NCBI GenBank assembly: GCA_007258455.2
Contig: VDFB02262686.1
Span: 1 to 64,000, forward strand
From: Sequoia sempervirens
Taxonomy: Eukaryota; Streptophyta; Pinopsida; Cupressales; Cupressaceae
Length of the DNA stretch: 64,000 nt
Reading direction: 5' to 3'
The notes below the pieces were generated by a model. That model was not told the origin of the DNA and did not search any database. It saw nothing but the letters and a program-made list of their open reading frames with translations. Positions 23,255-35,460 of this stretch are shown here, piece after piece. Positions within the stretch are counted from its first letter, which is position 1; every line of letters begins with the position of its first letter. The position numbers and the translations under genes are program-made.

Positions 23255-24846
23255 TGTAGTGTAGTAAAATGAATACCCTTGCATTTTCACACTTGTTTGG
23301 GCCCTCCTTGCTTTATTTATGCTTATTTATGGCTTAGTTGGTCCTATTTTTCATTCACATGGCCTATGAATTATATTTTTTTTGGCTAATCCCAACATTC
23401 TCCAATGCATAAATGATAATTTAATGATTCCATTAGAGTGTCCCTAATTTTTGGGTTAGGACTAAAAATCCACCTAGGGTATCTTTGTCCCTGAGAGATC
23501 TCAAGACCTTTACTTTGAGACATCGTAACTGGGACCCTTTTTGGTGTCTATGTCCCAAGTTTTCAGGACTTGGGACTAAGACACCACCTAGGGTGTCTTA
23601 GTCCTCCTTGAGCCTTTTTTTGAGATTTAATTTCAAATTTTGGCAGGATTTAGCCTCCTTTATTCAATGAATTCATATATTGTCTTGGTGTGATGTAATT
23701 TTACGATATTAAGCATAAGTATAAATAAAAGGTTCATTCATTCATTCCAATCCAAGTCTTTTTTGAAAGCATTCATAATATCAAATTGAGTTCACAAGAT
23801 CATTCAAGAGAAATTTTATCAAGAATTTGGAGCCATCATCAAGATTCAAGCATCCTATCAAAGAGTTTTCTTGCATCATGTGTGTCATTGTGCTAACATT
23901 TGTGATGTAGGGTTTTGATTCAAGCAAGCAATTCAAGATCATTCCTTTGGTTCAAGATCCATATCCATTGTAGTCATTACACACAAGTTTGTAGAATTTA
24001 CAATAAGGGTTTGGTGAGTTGTGGCATTGCATGTTGTTCATTCACCATTTCCTTCATTATTCTATTTCATTTCAAGGTTTAATTACCAGCAAGGGGTTTG
24101 ACCAAAGCAAACCCCCATTCACTAACAAACAAGAAGTTTTTCCCTCTTGCATATTTGTGATTATAGATATAGGTTAAAGTCTTGAAGATAATTTGGAGTC
24201 AAAAGTTGCAAAGTTGCTTTAAAAAGTTGCTATTTTTTAGGGAAAATCACCTATAGGTCATATTCAAAAGATTCAAAGCCTAAGATTGGAAAGGAAGCAA
24301 GTGCAGACCTTGGAGCTTGAGACCACATTCAAAGTTTTCAAAAATTTAGAATGGGGCTAATACACCACCTTGGGTTTCTTAGTCCTCTCAAGCATATTTT
24401 CTAGAGATTCCTTTAGATTCTATTCTCACATTTAAAGACTCTACATTTACCTTGAAAAATAGTAGTAGGACTAATACACCATCTTGGGCATCTTTGTCCT
24501 CCTTGGCATTTCTGAACAACTTCTTTGCATTTCTAGAATCCTAACAAAATCTCCAGACTTTGTAGGTACACATATCACATCTCCCTATTGCATAATTTCA
24601 TCATTTGCATCCCTCTTTTAGCTTCCATAACTAGGTTTTGTTGGTTGAATGTTCATCTGTCTTTTCCAAGTATTTGTTTTGGTGGTGAACTCCTTAAAGT
24701 TGAAATAACCCCTCCTAGGCCTTCCCCATTGTGAATTAACTCACCTTGTGAGGTTTCTATTCAATCCAATTAGGACCCCTAGGATATTATTGTGTGATTT
24801 ATTGAAGAAAAGAGTGACATTATGCATCCCTTTTCACCATTGATCA
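23255..24846 (+). repeat. 3' LTR of B
   Basis: Starts TGTAGTGTAG and ends TTGATCA; it is followed by the target duplication CTATC. Carries the hairpin at 23573-23604. Confidence 0.92.
23573..23604. repeat. Perfect 13-bp hairpin in B 3' LTR
   Basis: GGACTAAGACACC, loop ACCTAG, then GGTGTCTTAGTCC. It differs from the left LTR hairpin at two places in each arm, all paired. Confidence 0.9.
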
Positions 24847-24851
24847 CTATC

Positions 24852-25590
24852 TCTTTGAAACATGTCCCTATCAACCTCTGAATCGCTGATCCTAGATGAA
24901 ACCATGCTTGAACCTAAATAAGAAAAAAACACCTGAGACCAACCTAAAATAGGAACTTCACCTACATCCTCCAAAAGACCAAGAGACATTGAAACTAACC
25001 TCATCACACCTCCTAGAATAAAACACGTCTACAAAGCCAAAGAGAAAGTGGATGAACAACCTCCTATAGTTCCTTTTGTTCCTTCACTTAGAGAGGAAAA
25101 GAGACATAAATTTGATCAACCCACTACTATAAAACTTGAAAACAAAACCAAAAGAAACATAGGTGCTCAAGAGCTTAGGAATAGAAATCATGCCCTTGAT
25201 TGCAAGTTACATGAAGAATTAAACAAAGAAAATCAAAATCCAAACTTGACTAAAACAATGCATGATGACCCTCCTCCCCAACAAAAGAAAAACAACCCAA
25301 TACAATAGTCACAACAAGAGTTGAACTCTTTGGTGGACATTATCATTTGTCCTCTTGTTGTGATTAACTTGGATGATGATGAGGGGATCACTAAAACTAA
25401 TGAAGAGGTGCATAATGAATTGAACACATTATTTTCCTCTTCCATGAGCTTAAATGAAAAATATCCTATAAATATTGTTGAACCTAGTACTTCTCCTAGT
25501 TCAGCACTTTCCCTTGTCCCTTTGGCTAGTTTCCCATCCTCAACATACATAGAACATGATTGGGAGGTAGATGAATTTCTCATAGGTTGA
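24852..25590 (+). pseudogene. A protein, second half after B
   Basis: The frame picks up exactly where it left off at 18086 and continues with stops (TGA near 24856, TAA and TGA near 24920, TAG at 25309). The composition is acidic, with Lys/Glu and Ser/Pro runs and no enzyme motif; HDWEVDEFLIG closes it just before a TGA at 25588. It occupies the place where G-patch and RT would follow in a full Tat element, but no RT is present. Function unknown. Confidence 0.6.
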
Positions 25591-27333
25591 CTCACATTTT
25601 CCTTACTAGTATTTTTCATTTTCATTTTATTTCTTTCTTTTTATTTTGTGTGATTGCATTTGAATAATGTTATCCCTCATGATGTTATGTTTCATTTTCT
25701 CTCTCTTTGTGACATTCCTCTATTTCTACCTTCATTCTTCTCTATGTCATGCATCACTTTCACCTTTCATCTTTTTCTTTTTCTTCTGTTTTCCTTTTGG
25801 GGATGATGCAAGGCATCGAGACATTCATGCCTTCTTCATATTGACCCAAAAGGCTTTCTCTTTCTTTTTCTTTTCATTTCATGTTTTTCTTTTTCTTGTG
25901 TTTTCCTTTTGGGGATGATGCAAGGCATCTAGAAATTCATGTCTCCTTCATGTTGACCCAAAAGCTTTTCCTTTTTCTTTCAACTTATTGATTTTCCTTG
26001 TGTTTTCCTTTTGAGGATGACGCAAGGTGTTGAGACACCCTATGTATCTTTGATGTTAACCCAAGAGGCTCTTCCTTGTTTTCACTATCTTTGTGTCATT
26101 CTGACAACTTTATATGTGTATTTGGGGAATGATGATAGTTCCAAGATCTCTAAAAACATTGTCGCAAGGAACATAATGACCCCAAATCCATATATCCCTT
26201 ATGTGTTTGGAGTTTTTATTTTTGGGGGAACCCCCCCTTTTCTTTTTCTTTTACAGGACACAACCTCACTTGGAAATATATGACTTGGCATAGGGCTTTC
26301 CAAGTTAGATCTCTTATCTTCTTTCTCATTTTCATTCTTCAGTTTCTACTTTAAAGTAATTGCTCACAATATGGTGTGTAGAAATTACTTTAAAGTGGGT
26401 GCATACATTGGCATTATTCTTTTTGCATTTTCCTTTTCCTTAGCTCTTATTGCAGCCTTCTTACTTCATATGATGTGTTTTTTGCTTTGTAGATGACATT
26501 GGGTGTAGTGTCCTTAGGATCATGATATCTCTTAGCATATTACATTCCTCTTAGTGGCTTGATGTGATGCATTGCATCCCCTAAGTTTCACATTTTCTTT
26601 TCTTTGATTGGTCCTCTCTTGGAGACATTAGGCACAATGTTCCCTAAGTTAAAGACCTTGCATGAACTGAGAAAGAATCTTTTGAAAATTATTTGCATTT
26701 TTCATTTTGAATTTGTTGTTACAAGGCCACCTTGCATAATACAACTTGCATTACTGTGGAGCCATCACGTTTGTTCATGAGCTCCAAGCATATGAAGCTT
26801 GAAAAGTCATTTTTCTGTGGCACCTTATTAAAGTTATCAGGAGGTATAAATTTGGTATGGTTGAGCAGGAAGCCCAATCTAAGGCATGAATTTCCCCATA
26901 TCCACTTGTGTGTTTGTGAGTACATACCAGCCATGAGTGTATGTTTCTCACCTTTTAGGACTTCTCACTCGGTGGACATCCAAGAGCTCCATCACCTCAA
27001 AGTGAGTATGTATTTTCTGGACAAACAAGCTAGATTTGATCCACATCGAGATGGAAAAACAGTTGAACCTTGATCTAATTCTTTCTTTTCTTTTTCTTTT
27101 CTCTTTTTTTTTCCTCTTTGGTAGTATATTATTGGCCTTGTCATTGTTCTTTATATCATTTGCATGTCTGTTCCTTTTTGCTTATGTTTTATTTGTCATG
27201 GGATCTTGATCATGGGAGCTTGATCACCCCTCTTGATTTTTGTTATCTCATCTTGCTAGCATTGGTTCATTGTAACCCCTCTTGGTGTGTGTTTTTCTAC
27301 TTTAGTGTGAGTTTGAAGGAATTTCATCCTTTC
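25591..27333. repeat. Repeat-rich 3' region of A
   Basis: Three tandem units of 102-112 bp (GGGGATGATGCAAGGC...TTGACCCAAAAG) start at 25799, 25911 and 26013. A single TCCTCTCTTGGAGACATTA unit near 26609 matches the 54-bp array of B. The rest aligns with the B 3' region but without a conserved reading frame, so it is untranslated. Confidence 0.75.
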
Positions 27334-27351
27334 ACTAAAGTGGGGGCTAAA
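27334..27351 (+). promoter_or_regulatory. Polypurine tract of A
   Basis: ACTAAAGTGGGGGCTAAA directly before the 3' LTR. The same tract occurs on the minus strand in D at 34917-34934. Confidence 0.88.
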
Positions 27352-29015
27352 TGTAGTGTCAAAAAAAGGATCCCTTGACATTTTTCGTACTCGTTTGGGT
27401 CCTCCTTGTGGATTTTGGCTTAATTTTTCCTTGATTTAGTGTTGTAATGTGGATAAAAAATTCACGTTAGGTATTGGGGCCTTGTGAACTAATGAAATTT
27501 AATGATGCCTTGAAAAAGTGCTATGAAGTGTTGTACCACACTTTCACACTTTTCTAGGATTTTATCAATTAACTAAGCACAATAAACATAATCTAAATCA
27601 TAATTAATATTATCCTTGCCTCATTTGGAGTGTAAAGTGTTATAGCACCCTTTCAAATTCCTCTAGGCTTGTCATTAATAATTGGGCTTTCTTATGCTTT
27701 AATTGGCTCCATTTTGCATCTACATGACTTATTTATGTGTATTTTTGAGAATAATCCCAACAAAAGGCCTTTAAAACATTCAAATCCTAAAAAACCACCT
27801 CAAATTCCTAAGGTGGGACTCATTCGCCATTATGGGTGAATGATTCACCTTAGGTGGGAACCATTCACCCAAGGTGGTGAGTGAGTCCCCTTTAACTCAA
27901 AATTCAAATTTTATTTAAACTTCTGGCAAGTTTTTTATCCTCCAAGATCTAAGTTCAATCTGTAGTGTTGTAATTTTGGGAATTATTGAATAGTTAAATA
28001 TAAATACAAGGTTATTTCTCTCATTCTCATACCTAGCATTCAAAAGAGTTCACAAGATTATTTAAGGAATTTCAAGGGTACATTATCAAGCATTTAAGAG
28101 CATTCTTCAAGTGTCATTCATCATGTCAATGACTGTTTGAAATCATGTTGTTTTAGAGCTAACAATTGTGATGTAGGGTTTCTCATTCAAGTAAGCATTG
28201 CATTCAAGATCTATCAACATCAAGCTAGAGTCCTAGTCTACATCCATTAGAGCCATCAATTACATGATTGCAACACTCTATTGCAAGTGTTTCAGCTAGG
28301 TTGCAAATTTTTGGAGAAGACAAGTTGGAGAAAAAATTTCAAGTCCCTAAAAGTTGTCAAAGTTGTCATCAAACCTTGGAAAAGCTTGGAGAAGGTATAT
28401 AAGTTGAATTTTGTAGTTTTGGACCTGAATCTGAATAAGGAATAGAAAAGCAAACTGAGAGCTATAGAATCCAATTTTGAATCTCCAAAAATTCAAAATT
28501 AAATTGATTCATCACTATTGGAGAATGAGTCCCACTATACCTGTCTATCAAGGATTTTTGTAGATCTGAGTACCCATTTGTCTAAAACATGTTCCAACAA
28601 AGTTTACCCAAAATTGGACTGATTCACCCAACTTGGCATATGAGTCCTAGTCAGCTCCAATAACATATTTTTCATTGATCCAAAGCCTCATTCTTCCTTC
28701 TTCAGTCTTCTAGGTGCACACTTTATGTTTCATATCTTTTCAATATAGTTTGTTCATAATTTTAGGTCATTTAGTACTTGTTTTCATATCACAATATGTT
28801 TTCCAACATTTTCTTTTCCAAGTTTACACTTGGTGGTGAACCCCTCATTAGATATCATTCAACCCCTAGAACCTTCCCTTTGTCATATTTTAATCTCCTT
28901 TGTGTTGAAATCTCAAGGATTTGTTCTTGAGTGAAAGGTTGAAAAATTGGTCTTGCTCCTTTTAGGTCCAAAACCCTAGAAGTGAAAAAGAATCACCACA
29001 TTTTTCTACATTTCA
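27352..29015 (+). repeat. 3' LTR of A
   Basis: Starts TGTAGTGTC and ends CTACATTTCA, followed by GATGA. Palindromes at 27815-27848 and 27855-27889; TATA box near 28009. Confidence 0.92.
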
Positions 29016-29020
29016 GATGA

Positions 29021-29557
29021 AAACTATAGAATATCACTAGAGGCTACAAAATTTTCAGTCAAACCCTAATATTGGGACTAAATCACCCCTCTAGGTATAT
29101 GAGTCCCACTATACCTCTTTTTTCCAGTTTTTTGTAGATCCTAATTTTTGTATAGAAGATTCTAGATTTTGCCTAGATTCAAGTGGCAAGACTAAATCAC
29201 CTAGACTAGCATATGAGTCCCAGTGCACTTCAGAAACAAAAAATATCAGGTTTTTTAGATATTGTTTAGACATCTCAATCCTCTAGGTACATTTTTGTTT
29301 CACTTTATTTAGTAATATGATTTCATGTTTTATGTTTCTAGGGTTTAGTGCATTAGATTTTGCATTTCTCCTTTGAAGCTCCATTTTATGGTGAACCCCC
29401 TATTTAATCACACCTAAGAAAACCCCCTTGTAGAGTCCCTTCCCTTAAGTAAGTCACTTGGTTGAGGGATCTCTAAGTTTTCCTAATGAACTAGAAAGTG
29501 AAATAGGTCCCATTAATTCTGTCTCCCAAAAGGTGGAGCACTATTTCCTTTGGCTTG
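29021..29557 (+). repeat. Third surviving piece of the LTR of C
   Basis: It continues C's LTR after A and its target duplication. It ends before TTTTGGTGAACCC; the terminal dinucleotide is TG rather than CA, perhaps mutated. It holds palindromes such as GGGACTAAATCACC / GGTATATGAGTCCC near 29077. Confidence 0.6.
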
Positions 29558-29575
29558 TTTTGGTGAACCCAACCT
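29558..29575 (+). promoter_or_regulatory. Primer-binding region of C
   Basis: TTTTGGTGAACCCAACC; the same block as in A and D. Confidence 0.6.
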
Positions 29576-30220
29576 TTGGACCCGTGAATTTTTTATTTGG
29601 AGTATATTGTAGTCCTAGATCTTGATTGCACTAACTTTGTATTATATTTTCAATATTTAATTTCATTTAGGGCTTCTAAATCTTGCATTAGTGAAAAGTG
29701 CATATAGGTTGCACTTTTGCATCTTTCATCATTCAATTTCATAGGGAAACTATACTTGCAAATAGTCATTTGAACTTAGAATCTAGAAACCTTAACATCA
29801 ACTCAAAATTTGTTGAATTTTGTTTAAAAACCCTAATCTAGGACTCATTCACCTACCTAGGTAATTTAGTCCCTGTAAAGGTTTATTTTCTAGATTACAA
29901 TGAATTCTGTGTTGTTTATTTTTCAACATTTGAACCTTCCATAAACCATAATTGGGACTCATTCACCTATCTGGGTGATTTATTCCTATAGAAAGTTTGT
30001 ATCTACACTTTACAACATTAAAAACTTCATTTATGTACATCTATTTGTTGTTATTAGATCCTTGTTTTAGTTTGCTGATTTTTGGTTTCATTCATTTCAT
30101 TAGATCTAGCTTAATTTTTTTTCATTTCAAGTGCATTTGCAAACATAAAAATTGGAATTAAAGCATATCATTTATCTTGTGTTCATTGCATTTATATTCC
30201 ATTCATTTATTATCCTTTGC
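29576..30220. other. 5' leader of C, no gene seen
   Basis: It contains two near-complete palindromes, GGACTCATTCACCTACCTAG near 29842 and GGGACTCATTCACC near 29953. Otherwise AT-rich without coding pattern. Confidence 0.45.
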
Positions 30221-31830
30221 ATGAGCTTTCAAACCTAGTTTCCTATTGCTAATACTATAGTGAGACATAGTTTCAGACTCATGTCATCCTACTATAAAAC
30301 ACTCATCGTGGATCTTGGGTTATCTAGCTCTTTCACTCATATTGTTAACACTAGCTCAATAGGTATGGATCATACCCTTGATAACTCTTTACCTTCAAGT
30401 AGTATGACATGTGTTGAAACAATGGTTGCTAGTCTCCCTCAAGAAAACATAATCCAAATTAACGAAGAATTGGAAAACCTACAAAACCTAGTGAGTACTA
30501 AAACCATTTCCAACACCGCTATTCCTACCATAGATAACATACACCACATGTTTGAAAGTGAAAATGGAATAGTGATTGCACGTAACTAGCTCAAATTTTT
30601 GGAAAACTTCTTACCTCAATGCCTAGTTGTGCTCAAACTTTGAACAATACTCAAATTCAAAGAGGAATTCAAATTCCTCCTACAACCATTGCCTCTATTC
30701 CCACCTACACCAACCAAAAAGTTACAAAGGTGATGCAATCTACTAGTAATGTCATTCCTACCTTGGGTATTTCCACTAGAAGTGCTTGTACCTTTGTGGC
30801 ATCTCACATCATATCTCCTATGACTTTACCTCCCATAAGTATCCATTCACTTCCCTTAAAACACATATACACCTCCACCATATTCATCTCCATACCAAAA
30901 CACAACCAATGACACCATCATTAACCCACAAAATTCTCCATCCCTTCAATGAAAAATTTGAACCATAAACTAAAATCAAAATGGCCAACTATCATACTAT
31001 GTCAAAAGCAATCCCGTATCCTTTGAGATATTAATAATGCCAATACCACAAGGTATAAAGATTCCTAGATTTGAGAAATATGGAGGAAAAGGAGATCCTT
31101 CTAACAATGTTTCTACGTACAGTACCTTATGTAGTGATTTTATCCTTGAAGATAAGCTTGTGGCTAAGCCTTTCCTCAGGTCCTTGAAAGATACCACTTT
31201 AGAATAGTTTTCCTTGTTACAAAATAACTCAATTGACTCATTCAATGAACTTTTTGAGGTGTTTATCAATAATTTCCAAGTGCACATGAGCCCTAAGATG
31301 ACATTAGCTAATTTGATGAGATGTAAGAAAAAGGATGATAAAAAAGTTACTGACTTCATTTCATGCTACCAATTGCTTTATTCCCAAATTGACATAAAGA
31401 TTCCCAATCCTCTCCTTCAAAAATTCTTCATTGAGAACTTACAAACTAAGATATAAGATAAGCTTGGAAAGATGAAATTTCCCTCCTTCATACACTTGTG
31501 TACCACCCTTCAGATTATCAAAACTTGGTTAGTAGTCATGAAACAAAACCCACCTCTAGCCATCCATAAAAGTTTGAATTTGCAAATTGAAACAATTAAC
31601 AACCTTTTAGGAAACAAAATAATGGATTTCTTCAAATAAATCCCCCTCAACCAATCCAACATGTTAATACCCAAGTGGCTACTATAAAGAATAAAAATAC
31701 TTTTACATTTCGGGATCTAAAAGAAAATTCACTCCCTTACCTAATACCCTCCATAACCACTGTTACAACTTCCATAAAAGAACTTGATTTCCTTACCTCA
31801 CGTTAAAACTACTAATCCTCATAAGAGTTT
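30221..31830 (+). pseudogene. C gag, homologous to A gag, interrupted by H
   Basis: Starts ATG at 30221 and aligns along its length with A gag: VDLGLSS, IPPTTIASIPTYT near 30680, RFEKYGGKGDPSNNV near 31068, SLKDTTLE near 31183, FISCYQLLYSQIDIKIPNP near 31352. Stops include a TAG six codons in, another near 30586 with a frameshift, a TAG at 31206 (Trp in A) and a TAA at 31453. The text ends at ACTAATCCTCATAAGAGTTT, just before the zinc knuckle would begin, where H has inserted. Capsid/packaging role as for A. Confidence 0.78.
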
Positions 31831-33291
31831 TGGTGCAGGAGCACCCGAACCCTTAATGCCAAATTTGAAATTTTGAATTTGCATCTAGACCTAGCCTACA
31901 ATAGGTTTATGCCAAGTTTTGGATTTCTTGTGTTATTTTATCCTAAATAAGGTCAATTAAGACCATTCATAATGTAATAAGGTTTTTTGGGATCATATAG
32001 GTCCAAGTGTCATAAGTTGCACAATAATGTGTTAAGTGCAATAATAAAGTTGTTTAAAAGAGTAGATTAAGGGTAATGAAAGATTAGAATTTTGAGGGAT
32101 AGTTGAGGAAGTTAATCCCTAGATTTTGATTCAAAAATGTACTTAAGGCCTCAAGAAAGCTCAAATAAAGTTTGACAAGAGTTTGTATTGAAGATTGAAT
32201 GAAGAAAACCACATTTACTTTGCTAATTATTGGTGTTTTCTAAGTTTTCTAAACATTGCAACTCTTTATAGACCTGTATAGTCCTTAAATGCCCTAATTT
32301 TCATTGTGGATAATAGACAATTGGATTAGCTTTTATTTGCATCAATTCTAAGAGATTTTCATTAACTTTAGAGGAAGATATCGTACATTCTTTGTAACTG
32401 CCTGATAAAAATAGAGACAACCCTATTTTGAAGGCAAAATGAAAATCTAGACATCCCAGCTATTGTATAAACATGTGCTTTAGAGGGATGACACATATTA
32501 TGGTAGGTTATATGTCTAAATTTTTTTGTAGGCATGGGAAGTCAAAATACCTGATTTGGAATGAGGCCCTAGCTTGGGCAATGAAGTGTTTTATGTGAAA
32601 ATGATGGTTTCAAGATGGGATTTTGTGAATTACTGATGGATTTGAGTGTGTGATGGACTAGAATGTGTGTAAAGACCCTAATAAAGTTGTCTGATGCATT
32701 GGGTAAGTTTTGGAACCCTTGGTATTGTAAAATGTAGGAAACCCTAGGTTTTTTATATGAATTTGAGGGTTTGTTGGAACAACAATAAAGAAGCCTTAAA
32801 TCTAGAAAAAAATCATGAAATATGGTGTTTTGATACATGAATTTTGACTTTTTGTTGTGCTTTTGTGAAGAGCGGGTGTTTGAGAGGTAGTTCATTTGTA
32901 GAATAGGACTAATGTAGTAGCCTTTTGAGTAGGGAAGCCTATAGAAACTCGGTGATGAGCCAAAGAAACCTAGTGTGATTGGTTGGGGTATTGTATTTGG
33001 GTTCTAAGTGGATGCTTAATTGTTGTTTAGTTGGTCTTTTTGTGGCCTTCTCTAAAAGATAAGCCCATTGGTTGTGCTTGGAAGGCTAGAAGCCTAGTGT
33101 GAATTTTTTGGGTTAGTTTGAGGGAGGGGTGTTTGAAGGTTGTTTCCTTATGCAGATTGGATCAAATTGAGTTGGTTTTTGTGTTTCTCCACCTTGTCTA
33201 CATCAAATTTTAATTTAAAATAGGTCCAAGCTAAGTGTGATTCATGCGCCAATTGTGGCATATGAGTCCCATTATGCAAAGCTTTGGACAT
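31831..33291. mobile_element. H: unassigned inserted sequence, probably an LTR fragment
   Basis: It begins TGGTGCAGGAGCACCCGAACC, where GGTGC and GCACC can pair. It breaks C gag on the left and is itself broken by D at 33292. No coding region was recognised. Near 33240 it holds GATTCATGCGCC...GGCATATGAGTCCC, a relative of the LTR palindrome of A and C, so it may be an LTR of the same broad family. The other half would lie beyond 64000. Confidence 0.35.
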
Positions 33292-34916
33292 TGAACCATA
33301 TATTTTTCAGCATAAGGTTTATAGGCTACTCGATTGCACTCTTAGGATATTTCACCTACAAGGAGAGAGATAAACCCCAGCAAAATCTATGGTTTACTCA
33401 AATTATGAAATGTATGATGTGATTAAAGCTAGATGAGATGATCTAAATGCACCTAAACAATGTAATTCACTGATTATGAATGCAAAACCTAAGAAATATG
33501 CAATGTTTGAAAATAAAATGTTGTTTGTGAAAAGCTTAAAAGGATGAAGAAAAATGCAAATTAAACCAAACAAAAAGCTTTTTTTTAGAATGTGTGTACC
33601 TAGGAAACTAAAGAGGCCTGGAAAGAAATCTAGAAAACCAACAAATCTGATTTTGAGATGATTGGGACTCATTTGCCACCCTGGGCAAATCAATCCTAGG
33701 TCATGGTTTTTCTTCCTAGAAATTATTTTCTTCCAACTCAATGTCTAGATTGCATTTGAATTAGAAAGTCCCGTCATGAGGGACTCATTCACCATGCATG
33801 GAAAATCAATCCACCTTTAGAATTCTATGATTTCAAATATTTGTTCTACACCTTGACAACTCTACAACACCTTCTGACAGAAACCTGAGTCAGGATCTTA
33901 GAAAATTCCTACAAAACAACTTAAAATTGTTTGTCAAATGGGGGATTTTCCTTGGTCAAATCCCAAGTTGGCTATTCAAACCTTAAATAGAGAAAAATCT
34001 GCATAAAACCCTAGCCTTAAGTGTGTTAAAGACTAGGAAAGTCTAAAGTATGTTAAAATCCTATTCTATTGTGGTAGAATAAGAAATGAAAATGTGATTT
34101 GAGTGATGCAATATATCAACCAGAGAAATCTAACAACAAATCAAAATGGAGATAAAATGACATGCAAATGAAATGTAGATGAAATGCAAACCTTAATCTG
34201 AAGATAGAGAGAAAATGGAAGATGTAATCACTTTGAAACCAAGTTTTTAATGTGTGATTTGATGGCTAGTTGCATCTCCTCAACCTAGATTTCTCCATGA
34301 TTCACCATAGGAATCCATCATCAAGCCTTTGTAATGTTGAATCTTGACAAAAAAAGTGAGCTTCAAGACCTACAAAAACCCTAGTTTGTTGCCCTAAAAC
34401 TTCAACTTTGCTAATGAAACTTGTTGTAGAAGACTTGACTTTTTAATTTTTCTTTTGTGAAATTACTAAGAGATGTGTAAAATGACTTAAAATGAGTATT
34501 TATAAGCAAAAACACCTAAGTTTCATGTTATTTAGATCTAATAGGCCGACATTCACTAAAAAATTAATTTGAATTGATTAAATTCCCACTCAAAATTGAA
34601 ATTTCCCTCAAAAGGGACTCATTCATGATCCTTGGTGAATGGGTTCCACCAAAAGGGATTCATTCACCCAAGGTGGCGAATGGGTCCCACCCGTGGTTTT
34701 TGAAAGTGGGTTTTTAGGATATGAATGAATTTTGTGTTGTTTGTTAGGTTTTAAATGATTTCTCATGTGAAATGGGCCTCTAGATTAAAAATAATGGGTC
34801 TTAGGTGCCTATAAATGTCATTTTGAAGAATGAATAGTGTAAGGGTACTCAAAAGTAGGCCTAATTAGGTGTGAAATTATCTCTTTTCTCAAGAGTGTCC
34901 AATTTTCTATGACACA
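33292..34916 (-). repeat. 3' LTR of D
   Basis: 1625 bp. On the minus strand it starts TGTGTCATAG after a polypurine tract and ends TGGTTCA; the right copy ends TTGTTCA. It contains GCTTATAAATACTC (34494-34507, minus) as TATA box and palindromes near 33661, 33780, 34616 and 34657 like those of A. AAACCCACTTTCAAA beside the palindromes matches the A LTR layout. Confidence 0.85.
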
Positions 34917-34934
34917 TTTAGCCCCCACTTTATC
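34917..34934 (-). promoter_or_regulatory. Polypurine tract of D
   Basis: On the minus strand GATAAAGTGGGGGCTAAA precedes the LTR start TGTGTC. Its last 14 bases are identical to the A tract. Confidence 0.88.
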
Positions 34935-35460
34935 GCCCATATGACTCTACATGCATATGTAAGCTATAGGACACTAAACAGTGCACTTTATTACATAAAA
35001 GGATACTCATTCAAAAGATAGAAGAATGAAGCCCCCAACTAGTTATCTACAAAACCACAACATTAGGAACCATATCTTGCAACACACATTCGTTAATTGT
35101 CCAAAAATCATTTTATCTAACTCCTAGGAATCCAATTCGAGGGTAGATGTATGCCCCCCCGATTTCGCTTCCTTTACAGAGGTGGAATCAAGGTAGAAAT
35201 CTAGCCATGTTGAATAATAAACATCATATCATTGGGAATTTCCAAGTACCATGCCACATAATGATAGACAATTGATGATCTCAAGTGTGGAATCATGATT
35301 CTAATGCATCAAACAACATCGAAAACATATTTCCCTAGCTCCCATTATGTTGTTTTGAAGAAAAGATGCTTTATAAACCCTAAGTTAATGCATAAGAGGA
35401 AATATGATGAAAATAATTTAAAAGAAGTAGAAGAAAGTAATTTGTCACTTACTATTGCAT
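34935..35460. other. Spacer between D polypurine tract and antisense gene, no gene seen
   Basis: No motif or coding pattern in either strand; GC is slightly higher near 35130-35180. Confidence 0.4.

Larger units (their letters stand above)
18087..24846 (+). mobile_element. Element B: small non-autonomous LTR element nested in A
   Basis: LTRs 18087-19668 (1582 bp) and 23255-24846 (1592 bp) end in TTGATCA and start TATAGTGTAG / TGTAGTGTAG (one G-to-A in the left copy). The 5-bp duplication CTATC is perfect (18082-18086, 24847-24851). Removing B and one duplication (6765 bp, a multiple of three) rejoins the A protein frame without a shift. The internal 3.6 kb holds one decayed acidic frame with a zinc-knuckle-like end and a repeat-rich 3' region; no enzyme domains are seen. 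Confidence 0.92.
13399..29015 (+). mobile_element. Element A: non-autonomous Ty3/gypsy-like gag/protease element, carrying B
   Basis: LTRs of 1654 bp (13399-15052) and 1664 bp (27352-29015) both begin TGTAGTGT and end ACATTTCA. The flanking 5-bp duplication GATGA is perfect (13394-13398 and 29016-29020). A strong polypurine tract precedes the right LTR. Without nested B the element is about 8.9 kb. Its coding part has gag, a zinc-knuckle block and a protease-like block followed by an acidic tail. No RT, RNase H or integrase is seen in either strand, so it needed enzymes from another element. The insertion target is an LTR of element C. Confidence 0.92.

Noticed and set aside
18406..23604. Paired changes in the B hairpins as proof of arm-to-arm gene conversion
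   Set aside because: Decay of CpG in both arms explains the four changes with a 1-in-4 chance of matching; stronger evidence is needed.
26732..27073. Plus-strand open frame of 113 codons in A
   Set aside because: The region aligns with the 3' part of B, where the frame is not kept; it is untranslated repeat sequence.
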